Source: Verrucomicrobiales bacterium (GTDB taxonomy: Bacteria > Verrucomicrobiota > Verrucomicrobiia > Limisphaerales > JAYPXF01). Taken from it: a DNA stretch of 64,000 bases. The stretch spans positions 4,739-68,738 of the forward strand of contig PBAL01000003.1 in assembly GCA_002715965.1 (NCBI GenBank), in the 5' to 3' direction. The notes below the pieces were generated by a model. That model made no database searches. It was not told the DNA's origin and saw only the letters and a list, made by a program, of their open reading frames with translations. The stretch's first letter is position 1. Every line of letters begins with the position of its first letter. Shown piece by piece: positions 1 through 6,895 of this stretch. The position numbers and the translations under genes are program-made.

Positions 1-160
1 CGCGAGGCGACGGTTCCACAGGCAGACGCGAGTGCCTGCCTGTCCAACTTTTTGGATCTGATCTAGTGTGTCGTTCATGTTGTTCTCTGTGTTGTTCGTT
101 GCCAGCTCTAGCTGTTTGGTCTCCGTAGACCTCTGCGTTCCCGCTGACCTCTGTGTTTTC

Positions 161-188
161 GGACCATCCCCACGCGTGTGGGGAGAAC
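161..188 (-). CRISPR. Orphan type I-E CRISPR repeat (single complete copy)
   Basis: A 28-base unit whose core CCCCACGCGTGTGGGG (168-183) folds into the short G/C stem typical of type I-E repeats. Read on the minus strand it begins GTTCTCCCCACACG and ends GGGGATGGTCC, the usual I-E form. No second full copy lies one spacer (about 32 bases) away on either side, so this is not an array. The minus-strand reading direction matches the cas1 and cas2 relics upstream on that strand (701-1540), and a 16-base piece of the same repeat lies at 616-631. I infer it is the last remaining repeat of a lost array. Confidence 0.7.
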
Positions 189-615
189 TGCTTTTGTATG
201 TGGTCCTCTGAACCGCTCTCATATCGACCACTCTCCCACAGAGGGTGGGACGTTACGTGTCCAATGGTCGGGATTTTAGGATTTAGTTGTCCTCCGGTTG
301 TTCACAGGATCGGAGGATGAGGTTGTTGTTACTTTTCTTAGAGCCTGTTTGAAAAATGAGTAGACCCCGAGGATTAGGCCAATCGGCAGAGTTTACACGA
401 ACATTCAGTGGGTTCTCACTACTCCACCGAATCAAACCGTTGTTCGAGACAGCTCAATAGAAATTCAAGCGGGGGAATTGATTCGGTTTGTCTCGCTAAT
501 GCATTCAAGCGCAGCGACAGGAGCAAGACTAGAACAAGAGATTGAAGAGGGCGGACGAACCGCCGCAATCCCTACCTCCGTAAGCAGCCTCACCGAAAAC
601 CAAATTGTGGCACCC
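189..615. other. Gene-free stretch between CRISPR repeat remnants
   Basis: About 430 bases between the orphan repeat and the repeat fragment. No convincing coding sequence is seen: the open frames here have no recognisable motif. No other repeat copy is visible. A short hairpin (TCCCAC / GTGGGA) lies near 233-250. By position it would be former array or trailer DNA, but nothing in the sequence proves that. Confidence 0.4.
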
Positions 616-631
616 GGACCATCCCCACGCG
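616..631 (-). CRISPR. Partial CRISPR repeat fused to cas2
   Basis: Sixteen bases, GGACCATCCCCACGCG on the plus strand, are identical to the first 16 bases of the complete repeat at 161-188. On the minus strand this is the 3' part of a repeat. It directly abuts and overlaps the truncated cas2 reading frame (codons 24-25, CCGCGT). The identity stops exactly where cas2 coding sequence begins, so this is a deletion junction, probably through short homology around CGCGT. Confidence 0.75.
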
Positions 632-701
632 GTTCGATGAACCAGCGTTTCAGGAGACCGCGGACGGCGTCGGGTGTTTGTTGGGCAACGATGACGGTCA
701 C
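627..701 (-). pseudogene. cas2: cas2 (type I-E) 5' fragment
   Basis: The first 25 codons, starting at a GTG that overlaps the cas1 stop (GTGA), read MTVIVAQQTPDAVRGLLKRW then FIEPR, the N-terminus of Cas2e (ferredoxin-fold partner of Cas1 in spacer integration). The expected continuation of this family (a PNVFVG-like segment and the second half) is missing. The frame instead runs through a CRISPR repeat fragment into unrelated sequence and stops at 465. About 70 of the usual 90-100 residues are lost, so it cannot make a working Cas2. Confidence 0.75.
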
Positions 702-1540
702 GTTTCCCCCGCGAAGAGTTTCTTCAAGTCCCGAGGCATCCGTTGCAACAAACGCGTATCCTCCACCCTGGCCTTCAACCGGGAGCGGGTGACTTCGCCG
801 TCGTCGCCCGGTTCCTGTCGAATCGCTTCGAAGGCAGCGGGGAAGCTGGTCTCAAGTTTGTAGAGATCGGCGATATCGTATATGAAGGGCAAGGTGCCGC
901 CTTCGTGCACGAAACCCAGTTGCGGCAGGTAGCCCATGGAACACACCACGGAGGCGGTGAGCGCGTAGAGGCTGGCATTGGCGGCGGAAAGGGCCCGGTT
1001 GATACCGTTGGCCAGATTCCAGTTCTTCGGATTGTAGTCGCGGCCCTTCCAGGTGACGCCTTCCTTGCGCCCGAGTTGCGCTTAGAGCGAACGGACTCGT
1101 AGTCCCTCCATGCCGCGAAGTTCCTTCACCGAATACTTGTCCACGGCGAGGTCCGGAAAGCGTTGGCGGAACATGTCGCGAGCGATGGCGGTCCGGCGTT
1201 TCTTATTGGCCCAAGCCGTGGCGTGAATTTTGGGATTCTGATTGTCATGCGTGGGTGTGATGCCCGCCGCGTAGAAACGCAGGCTCTCATGCCCCACCCA
1301 ACAAATCGGCGTGTTCGAATCCGCACATGCCTTGATCGCGGCATGCGTGATCGTCACACCCGGCCCCAACAACAGCGAAGAAACCGTGGCCACCGGAATC
1401 CGGCAAAGCAACCCATCCCCGCCAATCCATTTCACACTGGAGTCATCCACCTCCAAGCGTCCGTGTTCGAGGAACAGTGGCGTCCACCGATCCTTTGCCG
1501 GGGCAAGGGTTTCGATCGGTGGTTTTTCAAAGATGGGCAT
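698..1540 (-). pseudogene. cas1: cas1 (type I-E) with one premature stop codon
   Basis: Type I-E Cas1 is the integrase subunit of spacer acquisition. One frame of 281 codons covers the whole family length but carries a TAA at codon 153 (1082-1084), where a Tyr codon (TAC/TAT) is expected after the RVRSL segment. The metal-binding residues are all present: Glu145 before the stop, His212, Asp222 and Asp225 after it. Their spacing (67, 10, 3) equals that of E. coli Cas1 (E141, H208, D218, D221), so no indel has occurred. Strong N-terminal matches include the LFLEHGRLEVDD and WVGHESLRFYAAG segments. The stop overlaps the cas2 start. No cas3 or Cascade gene is present upstream; a VapBC pair occupies that position. 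Confidence 0.85.
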
Positions 1541-1583
1541 CGTGTTCTCCTCGCACGTCAGGCAAGAAGCCGAGAAGTTGAAC

Positions 1584-1970
1584 TTACCAAATCACGTCGG
1601 CATCGTATTTGGAAATCCACGCGTCGGGGGTGATCAGTTTCATGGAATGCAACTTCGCCTGGGCGACCAACAAGCGATCGAACGGATCGCGATGATGAGC
1701 GGGCAGCCGGGCAGATGCGGTCAAGGACTGGAATTCGATCGGCAGTTCCTTGACCCCTCGCGCTGCCAACTGGTCGCTAAGCCAACGTTCCGGTTCGTCA
1801 GGTAGGTTCAGCTTGCCGGCGGAATGCTTCAGACAGATTTCCCAAACACTGGCGTGACTCAGAAACATCTCGTTCGCTGCGTCATCAATTCTCGCAGCCG
1901 CATCTGGGCTGATCCGAGCTGGCTCTGAGGCCAGCCAGATGAACGTGCAGGTATCCAGCAGCAAACGCAT
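1584..1970 (-). CDS. PIN-domain ribonuclease toxin (VapC-like)
   Basis: A 128-residue PIN-domain protein, probably the endoribonuclease toxin of a type II toxin-antitoxin pair. It starts MRLLLDTCTFIWL with the first acidic residue of the PIN active site (Asp6), followed by SVWEICLK (Glu) and DPFDRLLVAQA (Asp), the usual PIN pattern. The ATG at 1970 overlaps the antitoxin stop by one base (TGATG), which supports this start over the upstream codon at 1982. It lies 43 bp upstream of the cas1 relic, same strand. RNA target unknown. Confidence 0.85.
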   Translation of the reverse strand: MRLLLDTCTFIWLASEPARISPDAAARIDDAANEMFLSHASVWEICLKHSAGKLNLPDEPERWLSDQLAARGVKELPIEFQSLTASARLPAHHRDPFDRLLVAQAKLHSMKLITPDAWISKYDADVIW

Positions 1971-2209
1971 CAGATTCCCCAATCCTCCAATTCATCATCC
2001 GTGAGAGGCGCAAAGCAGTCATCAGAATAGGTGACCGGTTTGGAAGTAATTTCGCCAACCTTCGGCCGAGGAACGTCATTGGATTCCAATCCCGCCAAAC
2101 GCGCGACGGGCACAGTGCCGCGACAAATCGTGATTTCATCACCCATCTCAACTTCCGCGAGCAATTTCGAGAGATGCGTCTTGGCTTCATGAACAGACAC
2201 GGTCTTCAT
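1970..2209 (-). CDS. Antitoxin, Phd/YefM type
   Basis: A 79-residue protein starting MKTVSVHEAKTHLSKLLAEV, the classical Phd/YefM/VapB N-terminal DNA-binding pattern, followed by a short acidic tail ending DDELEDWGI that would bind the toxin. It is the first gene of a two-gene unit with the PIN toxin and overlaps it by one base. Families of this type bind their own promoter together with the toxin; the operator was not resolved here. Confidence 0.85.
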   Translation of the reverse strand: MKTVSVHEAKTHLSKLLAEVEMGDEITICRGTVPVARLAGLESNDVPRPKVGEITSKPVTYSDDCFAPLTDDELEDWGI

Positions 2210-2234
2210 GAGATAATACTGGACTAAGTTTTAG

Positions 2235-2483
2235 CTAAGTCAATTCCAGCTCTGCATCATTGCCATGAATCCGCTTTATCCACCGAGGCTCGTGCCGTTC
2301 GCCGATCGGATGCCCGTATGCGACGGGTTCATCCCAGTCTCGTTGGTGCAGGTCGGCGAGTCCGAATTTCCCCTCGTCGAACACCCAGTTGCGAACGCGG
2401 CCGACAGCTGCGGCCGGACCTGATGAATCGTTGCTCAGACAGCCGTATTCTGTTTCCAAGCCGACGCTCCTGTTTACAGGCAC
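2235..2483 (-). pseudogene. PafA/Dop-like (Pup/UBact ligase family) N-terminal fragment
   Basis: From a GTG at 2483 the frame reads VGLETEYGCLS, then VRNWVFDEGKFGLADLHQRD and WDEP. GxETE(F/Y)G is the start of the glutamine-synthetase-like ATP site in the PafA/Dop family, which ligates Pup or the Pup-like UBact to proteins. Real members are about 450-500 residues; here recognisable sequence ends after about 57 codons (near 2313) and the frame closes at 2235. No small modifier gene or proteasome gene is seen nearby. Identification rests on a short stretch and is moderate. Confidence 0.55.
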
Positions 2484-2785
2484 AGGTTAATGCGGATGTG
2501 GGTAAGGGGTAAGGTTTAATGACGGGACTGGTGCCCCCAGTGCGATTCCAAGTGGGTGGTGAAGGATTTGCAACAGTTTCTCAATGCGCCTGGACGGAGT
2601 CTGCAGATCGAACTTTGATTGAATGTTCTCTCCCTCACCCTCCTGTCCCTCTCTCAGCGGTCAAGCGGGAGAGAGACTGGGTGAGGGGGAAGGCATTGAA
2701 AACCAATTGAGATGAACGTGTTGTGATCAGAAATACCAGTTCCCAGCTGATCGAGTTCGCCACCACCCACCTGCAATTACGCCCG
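2484..2785. other. Gene-free stretch with palindromic repeat
   Basis: No credible gene. It holds one copy of the CTCCCTCACCC inverted-repeat element (2628-2690), and the stop-proximal repeat begins at 2786. Confidence 0.5.
2628..2690 (+). repeat. Palindromic intergenic repeat, family B (copy 1)
   Basis: An imperfect inverted repeat: CTCTCCCTCACCCTC on the left, GGGTGAGGGGGA on the right, with CCTCTCTCAGCGG and CGGGAGAGAG forming an inner stem. A second copy lies at 28146-28196. Such elements fold into long RNA hairpins and are common between genes. No coding sequence covers it. Confidence 0.65.
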
Positions 2786-2847
2786 TGACTCCTCGCTGAC
2801 ATTACTTCGCTCGTCACTCGCATGCTTCGGTAAGCTTCCGAAGCTAC
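2786..2847 (-). repeat. Stop-codon-linked palindromic repeat, family A (copy 1)
   Basis: About 62 bases on the minus strand: GTAGCTTCGG, a short AAGCTTA loop, CCGAAGCATGCGAG, then TGACGAGCGAAGTAATGTCA and a GCGAGGAGTCA end. Two more copies lie at 31838-31899 and 48702-48763. GCTTCGG/CCGAAGC pair as a stem. The TAG within the leading GTAG is the stop codon of the gene at 2844. Confidence 0.75.
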
Positions 2848-3710
2848 TCTGGGAGCGGAAGGTTTCGCCGGGTTCGGAATCGTTCGCGGATTTCTTCAAC
2901 CGTTCCGATTGTCAGGTAGACTCGATAGGTCAAGTCAAAACCCGGCGTGATGGCGTGCCATTGAATCGGCGCGAAATACGAACAGCCACTGCCTCCGGAT
3001 CCACTGGGGCCCCCGAATCGATAGAACGTCATGTGGGTGGAACCGGGGGACATCAAACCGATTCCCCAATTGTTGTCGTTGACATAGGCGGCCCATGGTT
3101 CGGTGGGTTGATCGCTTTGGTTGGGCCAGCCTGGGATGCGTTTATGAACGGGGCCATTCGACCAGGGACGGTCACCACGATAATAGACCAGGCGCTTCAA
3201 CGCGGCATCGACGAACACGGCGGGGAATTCCTGCTGAGTATGATCATGTCGGGTCTGTCCAGAATACTTCATGCGAAAGGCGATTTCCGCCACGGCCTGA
3301 TCCAGCTTGATGGAAGATTCCATGATTACGTTCGTGAGCAGGGTCCCGGCTGCCCAATGTCGCGGTATGACGCGGGCGAACAGGTTGGTGTCAGTCGCGT
3401 GGAATTGCAGCAGGCGTGACTTGGCGCCTTTCCACGAACCACCTTGTACGGGGTTCCACTTCCAGGGTTTCTTGTTCCACAACGAGCCGTCGCGATTTCC
3501 ATACCACGACTGTTGAACGAATCGGCCCTCGTCCCAGTGGTTGAGCAGATTGCGGCCGGACCTGCTCTCGCCGAAAAAACCGATGCACGCGCCGGAGTTG
3601 GTATGGACGCCGAGACGAACGATTCCGTTGTCGAGGTAAACCCAGTCATCCGCCTGAACCAGGCAACTCAGGCAAAGCAGGGGAAGGAGACAGAGTCGCT
3701 TTAAAAACAT
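2844..3710 (-). CDS. Secreted protein of unknown function
   Basis: A 288-residue protein starting MFLKRLCLLPLLCLSCLVQA, a clear signal peptide; a longer in-frame start at 3776 would bury this signal and overlap the upstream gene. The mature part begins DDWVYLDNGIVRLGV and is rich in Trp, Gly and Tyr, as in beta-sandwich carbohydrate-active proteins, but no family motif was recognised. The C-terminus has FDLTYRVYLTIGTVEEIRER. It starts 14 bp after the HMA-domain gene, so the two are probably cotranscribed. Its TAG stop lies in a family A repeat. Confidence 0.6.
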   Translation of the reverse strand: MFLKRLCLLPLLCLSCLVQADDWVYLDNGIVRLGVHTNSGACIGFFGESRSGRNLLNHWDEGRFVQQSWYGNRDGSLWNKKPWKWNPVQGGSWKGAKSRLLQFHATDTNLFARVIPRHWAAGTLLTNVIMESSIKLDQAVAEIAFRMKYSGQTRHDHTQQEFPAVFVDAALKRLVYYRGDRPWSNGPVHKRIPGWPNQSDQPTEPWAAYVNDNNWGIGLMSPGSTHMTFYRFGGPSGSGGSGCSYFAPIQWHAITPGFDLTYRVYLTIGTVEEIRERFRTRRNLPLPE

Positions 3711-3723
3711 CCAGGCTCGCTCG

Positions 3724-4059
3724 CTAATCCTTCGGCTTGGGCGCTTTCGCAGGAACCACTTTCGCTTTGTAGGCATCCTCTTGCTCGATGAACTCGATGA
3801 GTTTCGCCAAGGTCACGTGGTTGGTGTTGTAAAAGATCCGGACCAGTTTCTTTTCGAAGTCGATCTTTGTCCTGGTAACACCGGAGAGGTCGTCGAGTTC
3901 GATCTTCAAGCCTGCTGCGCATCCTTCGCATTTCATGCCCGTGATCGACAGTAGGCTGGTGGAGGTTGTCTTTACCTTCTTTTTCTTATTCCCGGCATGG
4001 GATGGGGGAACGGCGATTGTGGTAAGGAGGATGGTGAGCAGTAGTGCGTTCATGTGCAT
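3724..4059 (-). CDS. Secreted heavy-metal-associated (HMA) domain protein
   Basis: A 111-residue protein with a signal peptide (MHMNALLLTILLTTIAVPPS) then a basic linker and one HMA ferredoxin-fold domain with the metal-binding motif GMKCEGC. HMA domains bind Cu(I) or similar soft metals through the CxxC pair. Being exported, it may be a periplasmic metal carrier or sensor. An earlier in-frame start (4110) adds 17 residues without signal character. It precedes a secreted unknown gene in a likely two-gene operon. Confidence 0.8.
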   Translation of the reverse strand: MHMNALLLTILLTTIAVPPSHAGNKKKKVKTTSTSLLSITGMKCEGCAAGLKIELDDLSGVTRTKIDFEKKLVRIFYNTNHVTLAKLIEFIEQEDAYKAKVVPAKAPKPKD

Positions 4060-4129
4060 GCGGAGTTGGACGCGCCGGGGCGAGAATACATTGAGGAAAC
4101 AATCGGGCAAGGCGTTGAACTGTTTCAGG

Positions 4130-4217
4130 CCTACGCGTGTGCGATTAAGAGTGGTGGCAACTGAGGACTACGCGATAAGAAACCGCGCGTTTGATAGTAG
4201 TCGAATCAATCGGTTTC
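4130..4217 (+). repeat. Dispersed intergenic repeat, family C (copy 1)
   Basis: A segment including GTGGCAACTGAGGA and GATAAGAAACCGCGCG is closely similar to the reverse complement of 28205-28302 (GTGGCAACTAAGGA, GATAAGAAACCGCGCG). The two share roughly 65-70% of positions over about 80 bases, by eye. Neither copy lies in a recognisable gene. Both sit just 5' of a truncated gene (glycosyltransferase remnant here, REC-EAL remnant at 28361). Confidence 0.65.
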
Positions 4218-4564
4218 GTGAAAGATGAAGAAATAGCCAATCTCTATCGTGCCGCTTCGTGCTTCCTTTGTTTTTTGAAGGCTTCGGATTGCCCCCGGCG
4301 GAAGCCATGGCTTGCGGAACACCGGTCATCAGTTCCACCACCGGATCGCTGGGCGAGGTGGTGGGGGATGCCGCGGAAGCGATTGCGCCCGAGGATGTTG
4401 CGGACATTGAAGCCAAGCTTACGCTCATGGCCACGGACGAATCCGCACGCAATGCGAAGGTGGAAAAAGGACTGCAGAACGCCCGTAGATTCGATGGGAG
4501 CGAGAATGCCAAGGCGGTTGCTGGCGTGTATGAAGACGTGGTGAAACTCCGCCAAAAGTCGTAG
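4191..4564 (+). pseudogene. Glycosyltransferase family 1 (GT4-type) C-terminal remnant, frameshifted
   Basis: One frame from about 4191 reads VESIGFVKDEEIANLYRAAS, and another from about 4250 continues as LPLFFEGFGLPPAEAMACGT then PVISS, up to a stop at 4562. Together these are the last third of a group 1 glycosyltransferase, with the nucleotide-sugar-binding EGFGLPPxEAMA motif. A frameshift falls near 4250-4260, and the N-terminal two thirds are absent. It is therefore a dead fragment. Confidence 0.8.
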
Positions 4565-4680
4565 GAATCACCGGTCGTTTTGTAGGTGTCACGATTACTC
4601 CAATCTGTGTATTTGCAAAATCCCCGGGACAAGCTACCTTAAGCCCGCCGGTAACACGGCAAGTTGGTTTGGTTGTTGGG

Positions 4681-4712
4681 GTGTGGGGCCGGAGTAAAAT
4701 CCGGCCCCACAC
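4681..4712. terminator. Strong hairpin between convergent genes
   Basis: A perfect 12-bp inverted repeat GTGTGGGGCCGG / CCGGCCCCACAC with an 8-base loop (AGTAAAAT). Weaker outer pairing (GGTTTGGTTG with CAACCGAAAACC) extends it to about 4665-4727. It lies between the glycosyltransferase remnant and the stop of the cytochrome/WD40 gene. There is no T-run, so intrinsic termination is uncertain. Confidence 0.45.
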
Positions 4713-4751
4713 AATCAACCGAAAACCAGGAGAAACTCCCCCCAAGAAACC

Positions 4752-6098
4752 TCAAGGTGTCCCGTTGAAAGTGTGGCGCGTCTTTCGATCCTTCGTATCC
4801 AGCAGCTTGATTTCCCCCACGTGGAAACCCACGGCGATTGTTGTTCCATCCCCTGACAACTCCAACGCCGAGATCTGATCACCGGTCGCCGGCAGGACTT
4901 CGCTTTCGTTCTTGCCGTCTTCATCAATCACCCGCAGCGCCCCGTTCATCAAAGCCACCCAGATGTATTTTCCCGCGCGTACCATCCTCACGGGTTGATC
5001 CGGAAATTTCGTGAGCGTCTTCGGTTTCGGGACGCTGCTGCTGTCGTTCACGAAATTGAACTCATGCAAACGGCGATCCCTGCCAATCGACAGACCGCTC
5101 TTTCCATTCGCGGGAAACAGCACGGCAACCACGGACTCGCCGTGAGAAGAATACGTCCGGATCACCTTGCCGGTTTTCAGATCACGAATGCGCGCGGTCC
5201 GGTCGCGGCTTGCGGAGGCCAATCGTTCTCCATTCGAATCAAACGCCAGATCCAGAACCCAGTCCGCGTGTTGAAGCCATTCGTGAAGTTGCTTCCACGA
5301 TTCGGTTTCGAACATGCGAATCAATCGATCCGCACCGGCGAATGCGAGTCGTGCGGAATCGTGACTGGTGCGCGCAACCGTCACGATTTCATCAAACGGA
5401 CCGAGTTGCCTTATCGGCTTGAGCGATTTCGAATCAACGATCACGACGTTGCCGCGCTCAGATGGTGTCCCACCGGCAACGATGATAGATCTATCCGTCC
5501 ACACGATGGATTGAATCCGCTCAGGTACGCCGGCAATTTGTCCGACGCGTTTCCCATCCGCGACGTTGCGTACAATCACCTCGTGATACCCGGGTGTGGC
5601 GAGGTGTTCCCCCTGCGGGTCAAAGGCCAATGCAGTGACCGGATGAGGACGTGGGTAATCTTTGGGTGGATCGGGATATTCGATTTCACCCGCGAGTCGT
5701 CCGAGCGAAAGCTTGCGGTTCAATCTTCCGGTCCTCGCGCCGCCAGCGATCCAATTCCTGATCGCTTCGATTTCCGTCGTCGAAAGCGGATCGGCGTCAA
5801 GCGGCATGCGTTCATCGGGATCATCCGAGATCAACAATTGATAGAGCAGACTCTGATCGGGCTGGTTGCGAACAATTGGCTGTTCGTCGGAATCTCCCGC
5901 GCTCATCAGAGCGTCAATCGAATCCACGCGATAACCGGACCTGGCCTTCTCCGCATTGTGGCAGGTCAGACAGCGGGAGCGAAGCACGGGAAGGATGTCA
6001 CGCAGGAATGATTCGTCGGCATGCACTGAGGAGGCCATCATCCACATGAGTAGTGCATGGATGAATGCAAGTAGTCTGCCCGTTCTGATGCCGTTCAT
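4752..6098 (-). CDS. Secreted planctomycete-type cytochrome c / WD40 repeat protein
   Basis: A 448-residue exported protein: signal peptide (1-27), a short cytochrome c domain with CLTCH at 43-47 and the family's RMPLDADPLS segment near 97-106, then WD40-type beta-propeller repeats from about 150 to the end (for example SASRDRTARIRDLKTGKVI). Heme would be covalently bound to Cys43 and Cys46. This architecture is frequent in Planctomycetes and Verrucomicrobia; its electron partner is unknown. It appears monocistronic. Confidence 0.85.
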   Translation of the reverse strand: MNGIRTGRLLAFIHALLMWMMASSVHADESFLRDILPVLRSRCLTCHNAEKARSGYRVDSIDALMSAGDSDEQPIVRNQPDQSLLYQLLISDDPDERMPLDADPLSTTEIEAIRNWIAGGARTGRLNRKLSLGRLAGEIEYPDPPKDYPRPHPVTALAFDPQGEHLATPGYHEVIVRNVADGKRVGQIAGVPERIQSIVWTDRSIIVAGGTPSERGNVVIVDSKSLKPIRQLGPFDEIVTVARTSHDSARLAFAGADRLIRMFETESWKQLHEWLQHADWVLDLAFDSNGERLASASRDRTARIRDLKTGKVIRTYSSHGESVVAVLFPANGKSGLSIGRDRRLHEFNFVNDSSSVPKPKTLTKFPDQPVRMVRAGKYIWVALMNGALRVIDEDGKNESEVLPATGDQISALELSGDGTTIAVGFHVGEIKLLDTKDRKTRHTFNGTP

Positions 6099-6153
6099 TG
6101 GCGCGCAGCAAATTCAGCTTTCGGCGATTTGGCAAGCATGATTCAGTGCGCAC

Positions 6154-6867
6154 GTGATCGGGACCATCATCAATGGAGTCTGCATTGTGCTCGGCGGATT
6201 GCTCGGCGCCTTCGCTGCCGAGCGGGTGAGTGAAGGGGTTCAGAACAAGATCAAGCTCTTCCTGGTCCTGGCCACGGTGTTTGTGGCCACACAGATGATC
6301 TATGAAGGCCTGAGCGGGAGCATCGGCCATGGCCTGGGCCAGTTGGGCATCGCAATGCTTTCAATGGTCGTAGGGAATGCGCTCGGAATGCTGCTTCGCC
6401 TGCAGAAGGGCCTGAACAAACTTGGTCAATACGCCAAGGAGAAGATGGCCAAGAGCGACAGCAGCGACAACAAGTTCAACGAGGGACTCATCACCTGCAC
6501 AATTCTCTTCTGCGTCGGCCCCATGGCAATCCTTGGCGCCATCGACGACGGCCTGCACGGCAACTACAAGATCCTTGCGGTGAAAGGCATCATGGACGGA
6601 ACGGCAACCATTGGGTTCACCGCGATGTTCGGCTGGGGAGCCGCCCTGGCCGTCGTTCCGGTCGTGGCGTATCAGGGCACGATCACCATCTGTGCCGGCA
6701 TCATCAAACCAATGCTCACGGAAGGAATGCTTGAATCGATTCAAGTCACGGGCGGAATGCTCATCTTCCCGGTCACTCTGGTGGTCCTCGGCGTTGGAAA
6801 AGTTCCCCTGGCCAATTATCTGCCAGCATTGATCGTCGCACCACTGCTGACGCACTGGTGGATGTAG
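6154..6867 (+). CDS. DUF554 family membrane protein
   Basis: A 237-residue integral membrane protein of the DUF554 (YdfK-like) family, starting from GTG with MIGTIINGVCIVLGGLLGAF. About six hydrophobic segments are seen, with the family's conserved GPMAILGAIDDGLHGNY and KGIMDGTATIGFTAMFGWG regions. A transport role is often suggested, but no substrate is established. It is divergent from the cytochrome/WD40 gene with 55 bp between the starts. Confidence 0.85.
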   Translation: MIGTIINGVCIVLGGLLGAFAAERVSEGVQNKIKLFLVLATVFVATQMIYEGLSGSIGHGLGQLGIAMLSMVVGNALGMLLRLQKGLNKLGQYAKEKMAKSDSSDNKFNEGLITCTILFCVGPMAILGAIDDGLHGNYKILAVKGIMDGTATIGFTAMFGWGAALAVVPVVAYQGTITICAGIIKPMLTEGMLESIQVTGGMLIFPVTLVVLGVGKVPLANYLPALIVAPLLTHWWM

Positions 6868-6895
6868 GGTTTAGGCCCACCGATGCGCGCCGATC

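Noticed and set aside
130..160. Direct repeat of CCTCTG(C/T)GTT units before the orphan CRISPR repeat
   Set aside because: Only two imperfect units of about 17 bases; not spacer-repeat structure and likely chance.
743..1633. Plus-strand frames across the cas1 region
   Set aside because: Shadows of the cas1 minus-strand frame, whose family identity is clear.
4995..6011. A 338-residue plus-strand open frame
   Set aside because: Antisense to the cytochrome/WD40 gene and without motif.
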